From positions 1 through 38,390 of the IMG/VR virus record IMGVR_UViG_3300042112_000092: 38,390 nucleotides of DNA, one strand, 5' to 3'. The stretch is from a virus. The notes under the pieces are model-generated. The model did no database searches and was not told the DNA's origin. It saw only the letters and a program-made list of their open reading frames with translations. Both the position numbers and the translations under genes were made by a program. This document shows positions 6,735 through 11,593 of the stretch, in pieces (positions within the stretch are counted from its first letter, which is position 1; each line of letters begins with the position of its first letter).

Positions 6735-6934
6735 AGTATTATTTTGGCCAGGTGAGCACGCGCCTCTTTCAACGAATGAAAGTCTTTGACGTGTTCCCAC
6801 CCCAATCCTTCTCTTCTAGAGATACTCCAGTTACACATACCTGGATTACAGTTATCTCCAATCCATCGGTAGATGTGGTAATCATCTCCGTATGAATAAG
6901 AGCCTGGGTTTTCGCGTGTCAATTTTATTTTCAT
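6728..6934 (-). CDS. Small unknown protein under its own consensus promoter
   Basis: 68 residues. I choose the second ATG (6934) because GAAAGGGGTAAAA sits directly upstream; the first ATG is at 6949. It begins MKIKLTRENPGSYSYGDDYH and ends with a helix (SLKEARAHLAKIILG). It is Trp/Tyr-rich with two Cys (C33, C38). Not recognised. It has a strong promoter (6979-7007) and a leader hairpin of its own, so it is expressed separately from the rest of the leftward block. Confidence 0.65.
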   Translation of the reverse strand: MKIKLTRENPGSYSYGDDYHIYRWIGDNCNPGMCNWSISRREGLGWEHVKDFHSLKEARAHLAKIILG

Positions 6935-6948
6935 TTTTACCCCTTTCA

Positions 6949-6971
6949 TTGAGCGTACCCTTTACACTCAA
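6949..6971 (-). promoter_or_regulatory. 5'-leader hairpin with AAAGGGTA loop
   Basis: Read leftward, TTGAGTG and CGCTCAA pair (one G-U) around the loop TAAAGGGTA. It begins at about the predicted transcription start and ends immediately before the ribosome-binding site. The loop repeats the AAAGGGTA core and is an 8-base complement of the loop of the terminator hairpin at 7031-7060. The rightward strand would have an A-C mismatch, so the fold favours the leftward transcript. Confidence 0.55.
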
Positions 6972-6978
6972 TAAAACC

Positions 6979-7007
6979 ATTATAGCACAACACTTTTTGT
7001 TTGTCAA
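6979..7007 (-). promoter_or_regulatory. Consensus sigma-70 promoter, leftward
   Basis: Leftward TTGACA (7007-7002), a 17-base spacer, and TATAAT (6984-6979): both hexamers match the consensus exactly. It would start transcription near 6972, just upstream of the leader hairpin and the gene ending at 6728. Confidence 0.85.
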
Positions 7008-7030
7008 GCATCGGTGTTTTGACAATTAGA

Positions 7031-7060
7031 AAGCCCCGTCCGAAAGGGTAGACGGGGCTT
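7031..7060 (-). terminator. Terminator-like hairpin with anti-RBS loop
   Basis: AAGCCCCGTC (7031-7040) and GACGGGGCTT (7051-7060) form a perfect 10-bp stem. Read leftward, the loop is TACCCTTTCG and the stem is followed by TTTCTAATTG, a weak T-rich tail, so it probably ends the leftward block. The loop is complementary to the GAAAGGGTA of the ribosome-binding sites in that same block. Confidence 0.65.
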
Positions 7061-7063
7061 AGA

Positions 7064-7104
7064 TGTAGCGGAGCGGAAAGGGTAAGAATACGCTCGACGC
7101 TACA
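7064..7104 (-). ncRNA. Hairpin exposing a 13-base complement of the block's RBS leader
   Basis: TGTAGCG/CGCTACA (7064-7070 with 7098-7104) and GAGCG/CGCTC (7071-7075 with 7091-7095) form a 12-bp stem with a 2-base bulge. Read leftward, the 15-base loop TATTCTTACCCTTTC is the complement of GAAAGGGTAAGAATA and so pairs perfectly with 13 bases of the leader GAAAGGGTAAGAAATG found before several upstream genes. It lies in the 3' UTR, 3 bases past the stop at 7108. Confidence 0.5.
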
Positions 7105-7107
7105 CGT

Positions 7108-7290
7108 TTATTGTAACAGAACTAGGACACTCACGCAAGGGTCTCCGCCCTCATCCCATTCTGCTTGACTCTCCTCACTCTCGAACTCATACGTTCCTTC
7201 GTGAGTAGCACAGACTGGATGGCTTATCCATCCCTTCTTCATACCGAAACTTATCCACAAACCAAACAATTTATTATCTATTAGTACCAC
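7108..7290 (-). CDS. Small actinophage-type protein, unknown
   Basis: 60 residues from GTG 7290, overlapping the end of the transglycosylase gene by 10 bases. It contains GMKKGWISHPVCATHEG and EWDEGGDPCVSVLVLLQ, a pattern I know from short uncharacterised actinophage genes. Two cysteines and a conserved His might bind a metal. Last gene of the leftward block before the 3' hairpins. Confidence 0.65.
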   Translation of the reverse strand: MVLIDNKLFGLWISFGMKKGWISHPVCATHEGTYEFESEESQAEWDEGGDPCVSVLVLLQ

Positions 7291-7727
7291 GGATTACCTC
7301 TCGCCTTCTCCCTCTTCCACTTTGCCAACGCTCGGCAGGGACTTGAATAACGATGTTTGATGTATCGCAATCCTTTGAGGATTTGGATAGCGGGGTCGGT
7401 GCTTGTCTCTTTGAGTAGTTGTGCAATACCAAAGGCACTACTACGAGGGTTGTTCGCCTTACTATCAAACCTACTCTCACTGGTCCAAAGAGTTCGCAAA
7501 CATTTCCACTCGCTCCCTTGCCATCCAAAGCCAGCCTGAGCGTACGCCTTAGCCATCTTCGCATTAGCCCTCTTCTCCTTTATTGTGTCGTGCTTTGCTT
7601 GTATTACAGGTATCTCTTGAGGAGGGACGAACTTCGCCCTCTCCCACTCTTGCGCGTGGGGAAGAATGATTAAGGCTAGTACCGGCACCAGCAAGGTAGC
7701 CAGCACTAGCCTACGCTTATGGTTCAC
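7281..7727 (-). CDS. Secreted lytic-transglycosylase-like protein
   Basis: 148 residues, GTG 7727. The N-terminus MNHKRRLVLATLLVPVLALI is a signal peptide or anchor. A charged linker follows. Then comes the catalytic-type domain: WKCLRTLWTSESRFDSKANN with E84 as the likely acid, SSAFGIAQLL (96-105), and RYSSPCRALAKWKRE. This is the compact transglycosylase fold of actinobacterial secreted proteins. It would cut peptidoglycan outside the membrane. It is not in the late lysis cassette, so it may act early (wall remodelling, superinfection) or assist lysis. The two cysteines (C76, C132) could form a disulfide. Confidence 0.75.
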   Translation of the reverse strand: MNHKRRLVLATLLVPVLALIILPHAQEWERAKFVPPQEIPVIQAKHDTIKEKRANAKMAKAYAQAGFGWQGSEWKCLRTLWTSESRFDSKANNPRSSAFGIAQLLKETSTDPAIQILKGLRYIKHRYSSPCRALAKWKREKARGNPWY

Positions 7728-7807
7728 CTATTAATCTTCTCCTCTATCACCATTATTAACCACGCTATTGCTATCGCAACCAGCGCACAGATAACTACCT
7801 CTCTCAT
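7724..7807 (-). CDS. 27-residue transmembrane peptide
   Basis: ATG 7807 behind GGGGGAGAGG. MREVVICALVAIAIAWLIMV followed by IEEKINR is a single hydrophobic helix with a charged end. Its TGA overlaps the GTG of the transglycosylase gene, so the two are translationally coupled. A partner role (pinholin-like or export helper) is inference. Confidence 0.65.
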   Translation of the reverse strand: MREVVICALVAIAIAWLIMVIEEKINR

Positions 7808-8022
7808 CCTCTCCCCCTTCCTTGTGCTATCGCCTTTCGGATAATCTCTGTAATATCTAATCGCTCCGTTGGTGGGGACTTCTCATCATTCTCGTACCAC
7901 CCACGAATGAAGAGCCTGGAACCAGGCACAGCGAGGAATCTTTTTATCGCGCTCTCTTCCACATTGGTAAAGACTTTAGACTTGTTTGGCGTTACTATCT
8001 CATACTGTGTGGAGAAAGTCAT
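7804..8022 (-). CDS. Small unknown protein
   Basis: 72 residues from ATG 8022, chosen for GAAGGGAGAGAA directly upstream; a further in-frame ATG lies at 8037. It has a strand-rich N-terminus (FSTQYEIVTPNKSKVFTNV), GSRLFIRGWYEND, and a helical basic C-terminus ending GRGRG. Overlaps both neighbours. Not recognised. Confidence 0.6.
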   Translation of the reverse strand: MTFSTQYEIVTPNKSKVFTNVEESAIKRFLAVPGSRLFIRGWYENDEKSPPTERLDITEIIRKAIAQGRGRG

Positions 8023-8278
8023 TTCTCTCCCTTCCACATTTCAGACAATCTTCTAGTGGGGCGCTGTCAGAATCCCACTCGTAGAAACCACACCCAGGGC
8101 AGGGAGTCTCGCTCTCCTGCCGTTGCTTGGCCATACCTAACTCCAGATAGTGAACCATAGACATTAGTTCGTTCACTACCTCCTGCCCGTTGAGGGCAGG
8201 GGAAGCCAGGAGTTTCTCCGCGTTGCGCTTATGTAACATACTGCGTTCATACAGATACGTTGCCGTTGGGTCGCTCAT
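8000..8278 (-). CDS. Small protein with C-terminal zinc ribbon
   Basis: 92 residues, ATG 8278. A helical N-terminal half (YLYERSMLHKRNAEKLL, EVVNELMSMVHYLE) is followed by PCPGCGFYEW and DCLKCGR, two CxxC pairs that should bind zinc. It overlaps the next gene by 23 bases. The family is unknown; a protein or nucleic-acid adaptor is plausible. Confidence 0.68.
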   Translation of the reverse strand: MSDPTATYLYERSMLHKRNAEKLLASPALNGQEVVNELMSMVHYLELGMAKQRQESETPCPGCGFYEWDSDSAPLEDCLKCGRERNDFLHTV

Positions 8279-8502
8279 ATCCTCGCCCTCTCATTCTCTC
8301 GTTTGTACTTTTCTTTGCCTAGTTGTTTGGCGTACTCGATTTCCTCATCGGGCGCGGTAGAACCTAGCGCCCGATAGTATTCCTCCATCTCGTCCACTTC
8401 CCCCTGGATAAGTAGACACAGATAGGAACAGAGAGGCGCGGGGTTTTTCCCGTTGCGCCAGTAGTCAGAAGGTATCTCCTTCCCGCATTGGTTACACTTC
8501 AC
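8275..8502 (-). CDS. Small Cys-rich zinc-binding protein
   Basis: 75 residues from GTG 8502, behind GGGGGAGAGG; an upstream in-frame start at 8532 lies inside the preceding gene. It begins MKCNQCGKEIPSDYWRNGKN and continues with PLCSYLCLL, giving CxxC plus CxxxC, then a charged helix (EVDEMEEYYRALGS ... KYKRENERARI). Its stop overlaps the next ATG. Unknown role. Confidence 0.62.
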   Translation of the reverse strand: MKCNQCGKEIPSDYWRNGKNPAPLCSYLCLLIQGEVDEMEEYYRALGSTAPDEEIEYAKQLGKEKYKRENERARI

Positions 8503-8689
8503 CCTCTCCCCCTTCCTTTTCTGGTAGGTCAATTTTCTTTATCGCCTTCTCAACTGCCTTACGCCAATCGCGGGCGTACCCTTCCGCTACTGGTAGCCGG
8601 TTAGGGTCGGGGTCTGCCAGGTCGTAGAAATCTACCAGCCAGCCGAACTCATCGCCCTTTAGCGACATTACTAAGACGTGTTCACTCAT
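8492..8689 (-). CDS. Small unknown protein
   Basis: 65 residues from ATG 8689, with GAAAGGGTGGAG upstream, a variant of the block's leader motif. MSEHVLVMSLKGDEFGWLVD, then YARDWRKAVEKAIKKIDLPE, reads as strands followed by a helix. Its start overlaps the stop of the 36-residue zinc-ribbon gene (TAATG). Confidence 0.6.
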   Translation of the reverse strand: MSEHVLVMSLKGDEFGWLVDFYDLADPDPNRLPVAEGYARDWRKAVEKAIKKIDLPEKEGGEGEV

Positions 8690-8799
8690 TACTCCACCCT
8701 TTCTAAGGTTGGTTGTCCGCAACGCTGGCAATTCCAGCGCTCGCCATCAGCGCTAGAGGTGTAGTCCACAGCGCACCCGCATTTCATACACTTACTCAT
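8689..8799 (-). CDS. 36-residue zinc-ribbon microprotein
   Basis: ATG 8799. MSKCMKCGCAVDYTSSADGE then RWNCQRCGQPTLERVE contains two CxxC pairs about 20 residues apart and little else. It is coupled to both neighbours by TAATG overlaps. Metal binding is likely; function unknown. Confidence 0.6.
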   Translation of the reverse strand: MSKCMKCGCAVDYTSSADGERWNCQRCGQPTLERVE

Positions 8800-8903
8800 T
8801 ACGCTAAGTCCTTTCCATCGTGGATACATTGACGACACATAAACCAACCCTCTCCCTCTTTGATAAAGGAGGCAGGCTCTTCACAGATATAACACTCGTT
8901 CAT
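8799..8903 (-). CDS. 34-residue zinc-ribbon microprotein
   Basis: ATG 8903. MNECYICEEPASFIKEGEGW then FMCRQCIHDGKDLA: again two CxxC pairs and a short spacer, like a reduced treble-clef or ribbon. The start is read through the junction GAGGTGGACGCGTAATG shared with other genes of the block. Confidence 0.6.
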   Translation of the reverse strand: MNECYICEEPASFIKEGEGWFMCRQCIHDGKDLA

Positions 8904-9058
8904 TACGCGTCCACCTCTTCCTTCTTCATCTGACGAAGTACCCACTTCAGAGCCTCTTCCCATCCCACGAGGAGGGAAAGACTGCTATTTCCATCCTGCT
9001 CAGCGCGATTCATCTCGTCGCGCAACTTGCTGAGTTCTTCTCGTATGACCTTCTCCAT
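8903..9058 (-). CDS. Small helical protein, paralogue of 9297-9440
   Basis: 51 residues from ATG 9058 (the frame is open to 9097, but the junction GAGGTGAGCGCGTAATG marks the start). MEKVIREELSKLRDEMNRAE and LLVGWEEALKWVLRQMKKEE align with the 47-residue protein at 9297-9440. Helical, charged, unknown function. Confidence 0.62.
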   Translation of the reverse strand: MEKVIREELSKLRDEMNRAEQDGNSSLSLLVGWEEALKWVLRQMKKEEVDA

Positions 9059-9297
9059 TACGCGCTCACCTCTCCCAGTAGTGCGGTGTCCAGCCATTGA
9101 CTAGCAAGGAATAAAGTAATCTCCCTGCCCGCCTCCTCCATCGCTTTCATTAAGGTAGGCGCCACTCCTGCCTGCTCCAGGATAACCTCGCCCTCATTGG
9201 TGAGTAGGTCTATAACCCACGCTCGCCCGCTTACGCTTTCAGGGTCGTAGTTCTCGATTACTTCTAACTTAAAATAGGATTTACTTAACTCGTTCAT
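9058..9297 (-). CDS. Small unknown protein
   Basis: 79 residues, ATG 9297. MNELSKSYFKLEVIENYDPE, a strand-rich middle (GRAWVIDLLTNEGEVILEQ), then helices ending LLGEVSA. The final EVSA codons are the GAGGTGAGCGCG that serves as ribosome-binding site for the next gene. Not recognised. Confidence 0.62.
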   Translation of the reverse strand: MNELSKSYFKLEVIENYDPESVSGRAWVIDLLTNEGEVILEQAGVAPTLMKAMEEAGREITLFLASQWLDTALLGEVSA

Positions 9298-9440
9298 TAC
9301 GCGCTCACCTCCTCGTTAGATAAGACCCACTCCAACGCCTCAACCCAACCGGCGAGAACGTCATCTGTCCCATCAGTAATAGAGGAAATATCCTCACGAA
9401 TTGCCTCTAACTCTTGCTTGATTACTGTTATATCTTTCAT
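9297..9440 (-). CDS. Small helical protein, paralogue of 8903-9058
   Basis: 47 residues, ATG 9440, with the leader GAAAGGGTAAGAAATG. MKDITVIKQELEAIREDISS and LAGWVEALEWVLSNEEVSA match the 51-residue neighbour (I.(Q/E)EL..(I/L)R.(D/E) and (A/V)GW.EAL.WVL). The pair indicates a local duplication. Unknown function. Confidence 0.65.
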   Translation of the reverse strand: MKDITVIKQELEAIREDISSITDGTDDVLAGWVEALEWVLSNEEVSA

Positions 9441-9565
9441 TTCTTACCCTTTCGTACTCGTTCTAGTCCTCTTTTGTGAAACTCTCCCGCCATATCTGCC
9501 AGCGATAGCGCCCCCAGTATCGAGAGCGTAGTAACTACCGCCCATAGTCCTAGTACCCAGTCCAT
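9437..9565 (-). CDS. 42-residue membrane protein
   Basis: ATG 9565, after GAGAGGCTCTGAT. MDWVLGLWAVVTTLSILGAL then SLADMAGEFHKRGLERVRKGKK: one transmembrane helix and a basic tail. The last codons (RKGKK) are the GAAAGGGTAAGAAA leader of the next gene. Its own role is unknown. Confidence 0.6.
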   Translation of the reverse strand: MDWVLGLWAVVTTLSILGALSLADMAGEFHKRGLERVRKGKK

Positions 9566-9566
9566 A

Positions 9567-9914
9567 TCAGAGCCTCTCATATCGGAGAGCATTACGCCCC
9601 TCTAGTCCAAAGAGAGCAAACGATAGGCTCTCGACGGTGTGAAAGCCCATATCCATACCCGTACCCTCCACCCGTAGCGAGCGGTGGCCGTCTTTCTCCA
9701 CTAGGCGCCAACCTAGAGCGTGCGCCGTGTAGTAGGTAATCTCCTCTATCTTGCCATTATTGACGGTGAAGAGGTTGAGGCTACGCGACATACCGGAGGA
9801 AGATACGCTATGTTGTAACACGTAGACAGTCTGCCCCTCCTTCAGATAGTAGGAGAGTAGTCTCTCCTTCGCGTACTGTTTCTCCTGCTCTTTCTCTTTC
9901 TTCGTAAGTGTCAT
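9567..9914 (-). CDS. Conserved phage protein of unknown function (SSSGMSR ... GMDMGFH type)
   Basis: 115 residues, ATG 9914. The motifs YVLQHSVSSSGMSRSLNLFT and EGTGMDMGFHTVESLSFALF are those of a small, widely distributed phage protein family that I recognise by sight but cannot name functionally. The core is a compact alpha/beta domain with an N-terminal charged helix. The best conserved member of the leftward block. Confidence 0.72.
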   Translation of the reverse strand: MTLTKKEKEQEKQYAKERLLSYYLKEGQTVYVLQHSVSSSGMSRSLNLFTVNNGKIEEITYYTAHALGWRLVEKDGHRSLRVEGTGMDMGFHTVESLSFALFGLEGRNALRYERL

Positions 9915-10102
9915 TTTTTACCCCAAGAGTTTTGTTCTGTATATGGCTCGGCTACGTACTCAGCCCATTTTATTACATCACGGGGAAACTCAGAGAGAGC
10001 CTTTTGTTCCCCTATCTCTAACGCTTGCTCCTCAGTTTCTGCTTCCACTTCATAATAGATATTACTATTTTCTGAGTAATACCCACGAACTATCCACTTC
10101 AT
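9911..10102 (-). CDS. Small unknown protein, DpnD/PcfM-like pattern
   Basis: 63 residues, ATG 10102 with the full leader GAAAGGGTAAGAAATG. MKWIVRGYYSENSNIYYEVE then AETEEQALEIGEQKALSEFP is the strand-strand-helix arrangement of small DpnD/PcfM-like proteins; compare the 61-residue protein at 4024-4209. Overlaps the downstream gene by 4 bases. Confidence 0.65.
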   Translation of the reverse strand: MKWIVRGYYSENSNIYYEVEAETEEQALEIGEQKALSEFPRDVIKWAEYVAEPYTEQNSWGKK

Positions 10103-10120
10103 TTCTTACCCTTTCCCGTT

Positions 10121-10175
10121 CTAGGACGTTCGCCTAGTATCCGGCTACCGAGGAGGGTACTCTCGCCCCTCCCCG
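10121..10175 (-). promoter_or_regulatory. Intergenic hairpins upstream of 10102
   Basis: CTAGG/CCTAG (10121-10137) and a longer stem, about 9 bp with one mismatch, around 10149-10175, whose leftward core reads GAGGGGCGAGAGTACCCTC. They stand between the gene ending at 10187 and the RBS of 10102. A closely similar hairpin occurs at 10582-10607. No T-run, so processing, stability or attenuation seem likelier than simple termination. Confidence 0.5.
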
Positions 10176-10186
10176 ATAGTCAAGCA

Positions 10187-10375
10187 CTACGCGCTAGGAA
10201 ACTTTAGCCGTGTCGCATTGACCCAAGCCTCACCCTCGCCCCCTTCCGGGGTTACGAGGTAGCGAGGCTCCCCGTAGGACATCTTCCCCTCTAGTATCCT
10301 CACCGGTACCCGAAACGCCTCAGTTCGTAAATATCCGACTTGTCCGATTCGTTGCGCTAACTCTGATACCTTCAC
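10187..10375 (-). CDS. Small unknown protein
   Basis: 62 residues, GTG 10375, overlapping the previous stop. MKVSELAQRIGQVGYLRTEA has a helix-turn look. RYLVTPEGGEGEAWVNATRL resembles a small beta-barrel strand pattern. The gene start follows GAGGTGGGAGCGTGA, a variant of the block's junction motif. Not recognised. Confidence 0.6.
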   Translation of the reverse strand: MKVSELAQRIGQVGYLRTEAFRVPVRILEGKMSYGEPRYLVTPEGGEGEAWVNATRLKFPSA

Positions 10376-10545
10376 GCTCCCACCTCCTCAATCCACAGAT
10401 AGGGATAATCCCTCTCACTCTTCCATTCTTCGAGCAACTTCTCCGCCTCTTCTCGCGTATCGTAATCCAAACGCGAGGAAAATCTCGCGTAACTCCTTGC
10501 CCGCTTGGGATTCTCGTACGCCCCGTGTACTGTGTATTTCTTCAT
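10372..10545 (-). CDS. Small unknown protein
   Basis: 57 residues, ATG 10545 with GAAAGGGTAAGAAATG. MKKYTVHGAYENPKRARSYA, then DTREEAEKLLEEWKSERDYP and LWIEEVGA. The pattern is strand-helix-strand, as in other tiny phage proteins that handle a single ligand or partner. Unknown. Confidence 0.6.
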   Translation of the reverse strand: MKKYTVHGAYENPKRARSYARFSSRLDYDTREEAEKLLEEWKSERDYPYLWIEEVGA

Positions 10546-10560
10546 TTCTTACCCTTTCTT

Positions 10561-10607
10561 AGAGCGCCTTTCGCTCTCCACCTCTGAGGGTACTACGCCC
10601 CTCAGAG
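10561..10607 (-). promoter_or_regulatory. Tandem hairpins upstream of 10545
   Basis: AGAGCG/CGCTCT (10561-10577, leftward loop AAAGG) and CTCTGAGGG/CCCTCAGAG (10582-10607, leftward core GAGGGGCGTAGTACCCTC) sit directly before the RBS. The second is close in sequence to the hairpin at 10149-10175. Confidence 0.55.
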
Positions 10608-10642
10608 ATAGGCAACGCCTTGCGCGATATATCCTCTTATTC

Positions 10643-10909
10643 TTATTCTTCGGAATTGTCCGAATTGTCCTCCTCCTCTTCGCATTCGTGGCTGTCCTCT
10701 TCGATGTCCTCCTCGCCACATTCAGCGCAATCGGTTTGCTCATCTTCAATCGTAACCTCTTCAATGCTCGCCTTGCTGGAGTTATCGTAAAACTCTTTCC
10801 AGGCCATCTCCTCAATCTCTTCTGAGGAGAGTTCCTCGCCGTCTTCTAGTTCAATATAGGCGATATATTCGGCAACTACTTTTACTTCATACTTTTTTAC
10901 TACGTCCAT
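10643..10909 (-). CDS. Strongly acidic small protein
   Basis: 88 residues, ATG 10909 with GAAAGGGTAAAGAAATG. An N-terminal strand region (KKYEVKVVAEYIAYIELEDG), a helix (SSEEIEEMAWKEFYDN), then a Cys-bearing acidic tail (CAECGEEDIEEDSHEC) ending in Glu/Asp/Ser. The acidic tail could mimic DNA or chelate metal. Unknown. Confidence 0.62.
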   Translation of the reverse strand: MDVVKKYEVKVVAEYIAYIELEDGEELSSEEIEEMAWKEFYDNSSKASIEEVTIEDEQTDCAECGEEDIEEDSHECEEEEDNSDNSEE

Positions 10910-10937
10910 TTCTTTACCCTTTCATTAGTGGGGTCTA

Positions 10938-10984
10938 GTTGCCCCCTACCCCTGCCCCGCTCTCGCGGGGCAAGGATAGGCAAC
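10938..10984 (-). promoter_or_regulatory. Long intergenic hairpin upstream of 10909
   Basis: A perfect 8-bp stem TGCCCCGC/GCGGGGCA with TCTC loop (10953-10972) is nested in an outer GTTGCC/GGCAAC pairing (10938-10943 with 10979-10984). It lies between the gene ending at 10987 and the RBS of 10909. Confidence 0.5.
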
Positions 10985-10986
10985 CG

Positions 10987-11232
10987 CTAGGCCGTAACGC
11001 CTTCGATTATCGTTTCTGCCTTCTCCTTGTCGTAGAGTTCGCAATACGCCCGCGCCTTCTTCGCGGTAGTGAAAGATTCGGCAAGGAAATCAATCTCCCG
11101 CCCTAGCGTGTAGCGCCCCGCTCTCCACTTACCCGCGCTCTCTTCCCAGATATAGAGATAGCGAAAAGCCTTACTTTCGCCCTCTCCAGTGCGTTGATAG
11201 ACTGCGTTAGTGTCTGCCCCTGCCCATTTCAT
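10987..11232 (-). CDS. Small unknown protein
   Basis: 81 residues, ATG 11232 with GAAAGGGTACAAAT. RYLYIWEESAGKWRAGRYTL and FTTAKKARAYCELYDKEKAE suggest beta strands followed by a helix, like many single-domain early phage proteins. Not recognised. Confidence 0.62.
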   Translation of the reverse strand: MKWAGADTNAVYQRTGEGESKAFRYLYIWEESAGKWRAGRYTLGREIDFLAESFTTAKKARAYCELYDKEKAETIIEGVTA

Positions 11233-11256
11233 ATTTGTACCCTTTCTCTATCTAAC

Positions 11257-11310
11257 GGCCTCGTCAGTACCCGCCCTACGGGTAGACACCCCTTGCGGGG
11301 TGTTTCGGCC
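11257..11310 (-). promoter_or_regulatory. Hairpin cluster upstream of 11232
   Basis: ACCCG/CGGGT (11269-11283) and a perfect 7-bp stem ACACCCC/GGGGTGT with TTGC loop (11286-11303), enclosed by GGCC repeats at 11257-11260 and 11307-11310. Same position relative to the RBS as the other intergenic hairpins of the block. Confidence 0.5.
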
Positions 11311-11522
11311 TAGTTGTGGAGAGATTCTGTCGCGGTCATCCAAATATTATCATTGAAACGGGGGTTATTCTCGAAAAACTTACCGGAGAGAATCACCGAC
11401 AATTCATAGAGAGCACAATTAGCGCCCGACATAATCTCTTCGCGGTTTCCTGATTCAAGCGCAACTTTTGCGCGTGCCTCGCGGATAGCCCCTGCGATGA
11501 GTTCATAATCTTTACGTGTCAT
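11310..11522 (-). CDS. Small early phage protein, first gene of the leftward operon
   Basis: 70 residues, ATG 11522 with GAAAGGGTAAAGAAATG. MTRKDYELIAGAIREARAKV and CALYELSVILSGKFFENNPR are typical of a short helical protein that is frequent in phages (MTRKDYxLIA). Function unknown. It lies 43 bases downstream of a consensus promoter, so it should be the first and most expressed gene of the block. Confidence 0.7.
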   Translation of the reverse strand: MTRKDYELIAGAIREARAKVALESGNREEIMSGANCALYELSVILSGKFFENNPRFNDNIWMTATESLHN

Positions 11523-11564
11523 TTCTTTACCCTTTCAGTTAGTAGATTATTTAGTTATAGGAGA

Positions 11565-11593
11565 AGATTACCGCCTATAGGCCATAGTGTCAA
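11565..11593 (-). promoter_or_regulatory. Consensus promoter of the leftward operon
   Basis: Leftward TTGACA (11593-11588), a 17-base spacer and TAATCT (11570-11565). The spacer holds the near-palindrome CTATGGCCTATAG, a possible operator. It drives the genes from 11522 down to 7108. Confidence 0.8.

Noticed and set aside
7251-7259. A perfect TTATCCACA DnaA box.
   Set aside because: Single, isolated and inside a coding gene (codons for LWIS), with no companion sites.
7274-7564. A 96-residue minus-strand frame overlapping the transglycosylase gene, and plus-strand frames at 7357-7673.
   Set aside because: Shadow frames of the transglycosylase gene, with Arg/Ser-rich or Leu/Pro-rich text and no start signals.
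10505-10825. A 106-residue hydrophobic plus-strand frame.
   Set aside because: It is the antisense of the acidic gene at 10643-10909 and of the adjacent hairpins; Glu-rich codons read backwards give Leu/Phe-rich text.
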